64,000 bases of DNA from Lytechinus variegatus (lineage: Eukaryota > Echinodermata > Echinoidea > Temnopleuroida > Toxopneustidae): assembly GCF_018143015.1 (NCBI RefSeq), contig NC_054746.1, forward strand, positions 44,734,701 through 44,798,700. Reading direction: 5' to 3'. Below, in pieces: positions 55,765 to 64,000 of this stretch. The notes under the pieces are model-generated. The model ran no database searches and was not told the origin of the DNA. It was given only the letters and a program-made list of their open reading frames with translations. Position 1 is the first letter of the stretch. Every line of letters begins with the position of its first letter. The position numbers and the translations under genes are program-made.

Positions 55765-58700
55765 CAGTATAACCCATAAGTTTGTTCTTTTCTTGTGGTT
55801 TTTGGTAACTTGTGCATTGATACATATGTATGTCTTGCCAATTATGTAACATGAAATAAATTTGTAGACAGGTTTCTATGTTTCAATAGAAAGATTAGCT
55901 ATTTCTGCATGGTCCTTTAATCAAGTGATTTCTTATTTAAACATTGTATACTTAACTGAATTTAGCTGTATTGTGCTTCATGCAATTTAAACATAGTTCA
56001 ATTGTTAATCATAAGCCAAGCAAAAAAATTTAAATAAAATTTTAAAGAAAATGACACTTCACCACCTCTAGAAGTCATTATTGTAAAATCTTTCTCTTAC
56101 TCTCCCTCTGTCCTCCTCCACTTTCTCTCTCTCTTCCTTTCTCTGTATTTTTCTTTGTCCGACTATATTATATACTATCATTTGATTGTGCCTCAAATAC
56201 AATACTTTTTCTTACAGAATGTGTGAATTCCTATTTTTCTGGATTTACACGTGTCACGCAAACATTGGCTTTTCCAGTTGTTATGGATGTTTACCCAAGC
56301 AACAGCTAATAGAAACACACCACAATGACTAACACAATTAGAATTCATGAGATTGAAGAATTCCCCCTCTCTCTATCTCAGTTTCTCACGCACCTTATAT
56401 ACCACTCAACTCTTATGAAACAGTTCTAGGCATTATCATACCATTTTATAATTTTATACAAGATCTCTTAATACTGAATTACCAATGTATTGTGTGATAC
56501 CAGTAGTCAAACAATAGATACAAGATGAAATATATATCACACATTCTGACAAAGAAATGTAAAGTTATGATCTAATTTACAACTTGATATCCCTTGATGT
56601 TTGGACTAAATTCATCAGTGATCTGACTGATTCTACCACCTGATGTTTTCTGTCAATACATTTGGATTTTAATTCAGACCTTTTCAATTTTTGTGAAAAA
56701 GGAACAAAGAAAATATATAATAAGTTTGGGAAAGAATTCTATACAACTCAAGAATTTATTGAAGGCATCATAAAACTAGAAAATAGTATGAAAAATAAAT
56801 AATTCCATGTTTTCATAAATATTTAGAGCATTACCTCTTAATAGTACAAAGCAAAAAACAGCATTCAACTTTTAATATTATACACACTTGATTTACAACT
56901 CATAAAAATTTATTAAGACTGGTTTCCACACACTTGTCAACATCTTAATACACAAAATAAAGAAATGATACATTAGAGATTGAACATTTGATTACCAGGC
57001 TCAAGGCTGTGGTTATCTTTGAAATGGAGACCTGCTAATTGTTCTTTTATTTTTAATTCATTCAAATGGCATCCCCCAAATCCCTTATTTTGCAAATGAT
57101 TTTGATTCAACACTTACTCCAGAGATTCAATCTAAATGCACCATACCAATAAATATGAAGACACATCTCTTGGAATGAAAAGATTGGAAATCTCTGAAAG
57201 ATTTAGATCCATCTTTTCAAAGAAATTTCTGTGACTGTTTTTCTTTGGTATGGCAACATTACTGTTATAAATACTATATGACTTTATGCTTGAATTGTAC
57301 TTGAAAAAAAATAAACCAAAGTTACTGCTGAGTCCTAATTACAAATTGTGAAGTAGACAGATTGCTGCACAATGTTTTGATCACTTAGCAAAAGTCGAAA
57401 TGAAGATGAACTTTTTTGTCTACATTGTTCATAAATTGAATTAAATACTGCATTATCCACAGGAAATTTGAAGTTCACTGGTGCATTAAAAATACATGAA
57501 GTTTACATGTCAGAAGATACAATCAGCTTCATTTAACACAGGGTTAATGCTTTGTAGCAGTGAATTATTGAAATACAAATCTGGGCATATATTTGCTGAT
57601 ATAATGATAGATTATTGTAGATGAATACATTGTGTGACAGAATGGAATCAAACAAATGTTGACAAGATAAACAGATCATATGAAAGCAAGAGTTTTATTT
57701 GTGCAGGTTTATAAAATATTGCAGTACTGCAAATGTTTGAGGTGCTTTATCAAAATTAGTACTGTAATCACATGTTCAGCTCCAAGATTTTTCTGAAGGG
57801 GGTGCTTTTGTCCCAATATTCGACAAGCCAAAAAGAAAACTCATCACTAAAAAGTTAAGGGCATTTGGTAGGCAAAAAAAAGAGAAGCCCCCCCCCCCAA
57901 AAAAAAAAACACTTCGAACCTTTATGAATGCAAAGTGACACATCAGATGAAACATGTCTAATTGGGAATAATCTAAATTATGACTGTTAATATTACAAGT
58001 TTGGAATGATTTCCTTGCATAAATTTTAAACAAAAATTTAAGGGACTTGATCAAAATTACACACTGAATGTTCATTTCATTTGGCAATTTTATAAAGTTG
58101 ATTTGAGAGGTAGAGAATATATTCTTAATTTCTTTATTACAGAATAAATATTAGAATATGTTGGAAACAAAACAAAAACAACTCTAATGTCAGTACTGTT
58201 TTTTAATCTCTGAATGGATTCACTGAAAATAGTACAGCATTTCAAAATGCATAATGTTATGATTCACATATAATGGTACTAATCACCATATCACTAAACT
58301 TTTAAGGATTAGGTTTTCCCGGTTAAATCAGAAGGTGGAGACACATTTTTCCTTTGACAGTTTTCTGTCACTTTCAGTCCCATCAAGGAAAGAAATTTAA
58401 CAGTACCATGTGATAAGTAATGTATGTGATCATTAAATGTATCTCCTACTTGAGACAGGATTATCAACTATGTTTTACATTGGGTGATTTCAAGTTCAGT
58501 GATGGTTCTGGTGCTAGTAGTAATGCCTTCTAAAGCTCAAACATCTAATCTGAATTTACAAATACTCCAAATCACATTATTGATAGTTCATCACCTCATA
58601 AGACTTGTCCAAAGACCAATCTTCTTTTGATTTTGGTGCTGTGTCGATATAAAATATTGGCCCAACACCAAACTTGGAATCACCCTGTGCCATTCACATC

Positions 58701-59127
58701 ATCACAATCATAATCACTAATTGGCAATGACTTATCAAAATTACCAGCATTTTATCTTACATATTCATCTCTAATCAATTTTGTTCATTGTATAGCTAAT
58801 AATTTGTTCGCTGTGCTGTTTTGTGGAAGATGTCCAGTGTTCACAAAACTTGTAAATTGGTATCCTTTTTCTTTTGGCATTGCTCAATCTTCAGAGTCAC
58901 TGTGAAATGAGTTGGAAGATTCAGCGATTTGGGGATTTCAAAAACCACAGGAATTCTTCTATGCTGCCCTGATCTTCAAATCCCTGAAGGATTGACCAAT
59001 TTGTTTGATCCAAACGATGCACTAGTCAACTGGCTTTCCCAGCCTAAGTTATAGCTTGATGTGAGAATACTACTACCTCATACAAAGGAGCAATCATTTT
59101 ATCAATATCCAAGTTTGATAAAGATTT
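55765..59127. other. Probable long 3' UTR and intergenic sequence
   Basis: AT-rich, without exon signals. It lies downstream of the stop at 59128 of the minus-strand gene, and TTTATT at about 57690 would be AATAAA on that strand. A C-run/A-run patch lies near 57890. No other gene was seen. Confidence 0.35.
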
Positions 59128-62100
59128 CTAGTCATAGAAATCAAAGTCATCTTTTTCCTCATCAACTTTTCCTGTTCCCATGGGAACGCTCATCTCTGAT
59201 TCATCATCAAGGTCAGACTCATTACCCCAGAAAGCTGCAGATCTATTCATGGTGTCTGTTCGCCCTGTCGATTTCATGCTTTGATACAAACAAAAACAAT
59301 ACAATTATATTATCTACATTTAGAAATTACATTTCATATTTTCAAAACTACTGTGGGTTGAAAAGTGGCGATCATTTCAATTAAAACAGATTCTTTCTGT
59401 ACACTCATAAATAGGTTAAGTTAATGATTTTAAGTTACAAAAGAGCAATGAAAAGGTTTGATTGATTTCTATATAATCAAAGTGATTATTTTCTTAAGGG
59501 AAAATAAACCACAATAATTAGTAATACACAGAGTGACAAACATGAACAATTTAGTGTTTGATAAAGAAACATTGAGTTTGTATGGCTGAGGGGATTCACA
59601 TCCCTCACAAAACTGTCAAAACTTTGTGTGACAGATTCTCAGCTAAGTGTACAAAATCAATTTATACAACCTCTTAGCAGTTGAATGGTATAATTTATAC
59701 TATATGTCTATCTAGCAAAGAATTAAACCAATGAGAAACAAGCATCTGTAATCTTGTATGTTTTCCAAAATCATTTAATTGCCATTCTTCATGCAATTGG
59801 CCCAAGGAGAATAATATCATTTGTTAAGAATCATTGAAAGTAATAACTGCTTTTCCATAGGAGATGAATAGGCCAGCTCCCTTTTGAAATACAAAAAAAT
59901 CATGTTACAATCATCATTGATGGTGAATGTCATGACACTAATTTTTAAAGAAAAATAAATAATTTTTACTAATGAAACCAATGTTACCTTAATAAAATAA
60001 TTCATGCAATGTGACCTTGACAACCATGTGTTTATCTACATCCATGAAATTCTCACTCTACATAAAGAAATGATATACTTAAGAAATATTGAAGATTGGC
60101 TGATTATGCTATAACACACTGAACCCATCTGCATCCATAAATTCAACGCATTGAAGATTGGCTGATTATGCTATAACACACTGAAGCCAGCATATATGTT
60201 TGCTCAATCTCCATTGGATTAAATAAATTTTAAAGTAGAGAACTGACCTGTGTTCCATGGCTGACGGGACATAGCCACCACCACCTCTAGGAGTAGGAGA
60301 CAGTGAACTGGTTACATCACTCTTATCTGGTGATGACACTTCATCTGTTCTATCTGATGGAAGAGGTCGTCTCTCTTGTTCCTCATCGTCACTTCCTAAG
60401 CTCCTACCAAGACTCCCACCAAGAGATGAAAGTACATTCCTCTTCTTCCTGTCAAATATTTAGAGGTACACAAAAAAAAGAGTTAAATCAAAGAAGTTGA
60501 TGGTTATGATGATGATTATAAGTAACAAAACCTGTATGGTGTCATATAGCTTTTCCAACAAAACAATAATAGGCATACATGCTCTGTAACAGATATAGCA
60601 TTTGAATATCTCAGAAAAAAATAAGAATGACACTTAACAAAATAATATCAAGTTTTGCATTGTGTCATGAAAAAAAATCATACATTCCGCATAAGCTGTA
60701 TAAAAATATGTGAGTCGTTGACGTCTAAGGCTCAAAGATGTCAAAGAATATAAAACATATAATGACTCTTCATCATTATTTTAAGTTACCTTAATGTGGT
60801 AAAAAGGAAACAATTATAATGATGTAGCAAATACAAAATATTTTACATTTTGATAAAACAAACAAAAAAGTGAGCTTAAACGTTGATAATAGATGGGAGC
60901 GACAGGCGATGTCACTCCCGGGTGCTTTGGGATCACTGTAACTACTGCCTATATAACTGCCAAGAACAGATCGACTGCATAGTAGGAAGGCCAGCGAAGC
61001 TGCAGTTTTTACTTACATGTATCAACGCATTCTGATGCGTAACTGAGTGGCCTATTTAGAATCACAGGCACAGAGATTCAGAAATGTGTATCCAGTTCAC
61101 TGAAACTCTGATATCCCTGGGTACTATTTTTCAAAACAATGTGCGTCACCTATCTCACCGTAACTTTGATAGTTGTGCTAGTAGCTGCGCTGGCATAGGC
61201 GTACATGTAGCTTAGCTTGTGAAATAAGTTAACATTGACGTTAGCTGTCACTGTCAGGCTGCGAAGCATTCAATATTTCATAAAATAATTTTTGAGTGAG
61301 TTTTTTATCAAATAAATTAAAAATTATGAAAAGGATTTCTTTAAGTACAAATTCTGTTCAAATATTATAAACTTTGTCCTAATCAATAGAACATCCAGTT
61401 AATTTAATACATGAGATTCGGTTAAGATTTGATGTTGACGACGCTGCCGCTGACGGGAAAGCGGCACCTATAGTTTTGCTTTGCTATGCAGGCAAGACAA
61501 AAATGGCTCTCATTTTTTTTTTCAAAATAGCTCCCAAAAAATATATAAATATAAGTAATATCAACACTGGTGAGCTTATGATGACATTGGCTCATTCATT
61601 TCCACAGAGCTAATGTTCTGTTAAACATGCATACATCTCAATACTTCCAAATTTTGTAACCTTTTTTTTCAACCCAAAAATATGAGATTCTTGAGATGAG
61701 GGATGAATGAACTTTGTTTGATAGCAGAAAAAAATTGTTTAAAGAAATAAGAGCTACATACCATATCTTTTCTTAGTGTAAAACAGTACCTGACATCTGC
61801 AGATATAATACACACAAAGACTATGCCTACTGCAATAATACTCAATGGTATGGTGGTTGTGGTGACATCCTTTTGTGGATATATGAACGACTACTTAACT
61901 TAATTTCAGGTGATTGCCATCTAACTTAAAGTTTTGCAATTATGTTTACAACAAAAGCTGGAACATTGACTTTTATTTTGAGTCATGGAGAAAGTTATTA
62001 ACTACCTTTAAATGTTTGCCTGATTATTTTTTAGATTATCTTGCATAAATGAGTCTTTCTTACTTGGTTTGTTGTGAAGACGGTGACTCAAGGTTAATAC

Positions 62101-63510
62101 GAGTAGCTCTCTCAATCTCATCCTCACTTTCACTCTCTTCATCATCATTGTTTCCACTCCTATTTCCTCCAGTTATCTGTTTCTGTATCTCAGGTTGACT
62201 GCTCATCATCATCCTCTGGTATGCAGATGTTTCTACAATAATAATTAGAAGAAGTAGTAACTTAAAGAGAAAGCCAGGATAGTATTTTTATGAAGTTCCT
62301 TGTAAGTTATGTGTGATTTATGTACTGCTGGCGATCCAGATTCTCAATAACTTGTATTCCCATCAGGTAGAACCCCAAAATCTGATCTTTTTTCCAAATA
62401 TAATTCTTGTTATGAACAAATAGTTCATTTGTCAAGATCCTTTCATCTCAATATTCAGTGTAGCCAATATGTATATGACTAGCTAATAACATTTAAATAT
62501 ACCTTGGGAATGTCAACATTTGTACATAGCTTACCATTTAGAGGTACTTTGTTATCGAAGAAGCTATCACCACTAGTCCTCCCTGTATCAACCAGATCAT
62601 CAGTATCTCCTTCCATTCCACCAAGAGAAAGGGGTGGGACTAAGTGGGGAAAAAAACACCCAATTTATTTAATCTATGGCCAAAGCAGTTGCTTAACTAT
62701 TTAATGTTTAGAACTTGATTAAGTATTTTAATTTTTCAAGAGGGCTAAACATAGTTAAGATATGTGCAGCACTTTGCAAATGCAAGAATAAGGTGCTTTA
62801 TTTTATGGAAATAATTACTTTTTTAAGATCATAACTTCCCTTGTACTATTATCCGTAACTCATGATGGCAGGATCTAGGGCATCGCAAAATTTCAACAAA
62901 ATCCAACAATGAATATGAAAAAGATATGGTTACATTATCAGAACATTTTTTTTCTTTTTACTTTAATATCAAAACATACAGATTTAGAAAGAAACAATGC
63001 CTCCAGCACAGTCATCCTATACTCTCATTATTACATGTAGTACCATCTATTTGGTGAGGTCAAACTTACACTTTAGCTAATTAAAATTGCAGTAGCATCG
63101 ATGAAGAAAATCTCACAGATTTTGGCCGTAATTACTTCTCAAAAAGAATGATCTTGACTTTTTTCTTTACACCTATCATATAATCATTAAAAAAAAACAA
63201 TCAATTAAGATGATCTTGATGATGGCAATGAAGCTGATGTTAATGATGATGAAGCTGATGTTGATGATCATCATCACATGATCATGATGATGGTTATGAT
63301 CATGGTGATGATGTTGATAATTATGAAGCTCATGATAAAAACCCTGGAAATACCTGATGGATAATCCTTAGGTTGAGCATGCCTAATGACATCAGGACTG
63401 GATTGAGTATGGTTAAGATGCGAACTATCACTCACTGAAGACTCTTCTCCAAATGTAACTTCTTCCTCCTCCTCAGCTTTCATCAAGATATCAGAGATGA
63501 CATTGATTGC
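59128..63510 (-). CDS. Unrecognised gene, last five exons (acidic Ser-rich C-terminus)
   Basis: Exons 63354-63510, 62535-62639, 62064-62232, 60248-60448 and 59128-59278 (stop TAG at 59128-59130) join in frame, all with GT-AG junctions. The product, about 260 residues, reads AINVISDILMKAEEEEEVTF, then VPPLSLGGMEGDTDDLVDTG, TSAYQRMMMSSQPEIQKQ, SLGGSLGRSLGSDDEEQERR, and ends DFDFYD. It is rich in Ser, Asp and Glu with no membrane segment, so it looks like a disordered cytosolic tail with possible phosphorylation or adaptor-binding motifs (inference). The family is unknown to me. LMBRD2, HID1 and SCYL1 tails were compared from memory and did not match. The gene continues beyond 64000. Confidence 0.75.
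60089..60185. repeat. Direct duplication of about 40 bp
   Basis: TTGAAGATTGGCTGATTATG then CTATAACACACTGAA(C/G)CC occurs twice, 66 bp apart, in the last intron of the unrecognised gene. Confidence 0.8.
63196..63330. repeat. GAT/ATC microsatellite
   Basis: Imperfect GATGAT and GATGTT units just downstream (gene sense) of the exon at 63354-63510. Low complexity. Confidence 0.8.
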
Positions 63511-64000
63511 CTGAAATGTGAAGTAAAGTAAAGAGATACCTATCATCAATGTCCCATGAAAACTAGCTTCACAATATTGAAGTGGGGAAACCATGTCTTG
63601 GGTTTCATAAAACTTGCTTTCATTGGCAAGTTACAAGCTCCTGAAATGGTTCCATTTGATTTGCCATGAGCAAATCTTGTTACAGCAAACTATCTTTCTC
63701 TACTGCAAAGAATTATCAGATTAGTTTTCAGAACACTATATAATGGGAAAGACCCAAATAGTGAGACAGGTGAAAGCATTTACTGTAAGCTTCTATATCT
63801 TTTTCGGATTACTGAGGAAGGATATATCACTAAACAGGTTAGACTTCAGATCAAATTATTATAAAAAAGAGCTGAGATGCTGGGCTTATTAGTTATAATA
63901 AGAGCTTTGTTGAGTGCAGGGAACATGGCTATATTTAGAGTTTTTCTGATCATATTTTTGAATAACAAATCTTCTTAGGTGGATTGTAGTCAACATTTAA
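63511..64000. other. Intron of the unrecognised minus-strand gene
   Basis: The gene continues upstream of the acceptor at 63511. I could not identify a further exon before the window ends. Confidence 0.4.

Overview
The window is a piece of a marine invertebrate genome, most likely an echinoderm. It carries intron-rich animal genes with standard GT-AG junctions and very dense short non-autonomous DNA transposons. It also has a tRNA-derived SINE that resembles the sea-urchin SURF type. Species cannot be fixed from sequence alone. I saw no bacterial genes, CRISPR, tRNA or rRNA genes, or LTR/viral elements.

Five protein-coding loci can be supported. (1) 1174-6351, minus: an RS/K-rich nuclear-type protein, 3' end outside the window. 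(2) 21363-28884, minus: galactose mutarotase (GALM), seven coding exons, complete 341 aa. (3) 41884-50350, minus: zinc transporter ZnT6 (SLC30A6), ten coding exons, 562 aa. (4) 51055-52050, plus: an intronless RDH14-like short-chain dehydrogenase, head-to-head with SLC30A6. (5) 59128-63510, minus: the last five exons of an unrecognised gene with an acidic Ser-rich C-terminus. These genes have unrelated roles and do not form one system.

Most of the remaining sequence is repeats. 0.4-5.5 kb: small transposons in the introns of gene 1, including one whose target duplication carries the splice donor of an exon. 7.9-13.2 kb: a transposon with 15-bp minisatellite arrays at both ends, then a hAT-like element with another element nested in it. 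13.2-16.7 kb and 29.2-36.1 kb: two inverted, about 98% identical copies of a roughly 3 kb repeat (X1 and X2). X1 lies downstream of the GALM stop and X2 upstream of its first recognised coding exon, so together they enclose the GALM coding exons. X2 is split by a 4.7 kb insertion with a 7-bp target duplication, and X1 supplies the empty site. 19-20 kb, 38-39 kb and 52.8-55.8 kb: TTAA foldback elements, a long TA foldback and nested MITEs.

Points most worth a second look: the array-ended transposon at 8652-10492; the elements with duplicated terminal motifs at 2133-4415 and 12049-12871; the SLC30A6 exon 4 splice-donor region repeated in tandem; the MITE whose target duplication carries a splice donor; and the inverted arms around GALM with the 4.7 kb insertion that may hold a GALM 5' exon. 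All coordinates and splice joins were read by eye.
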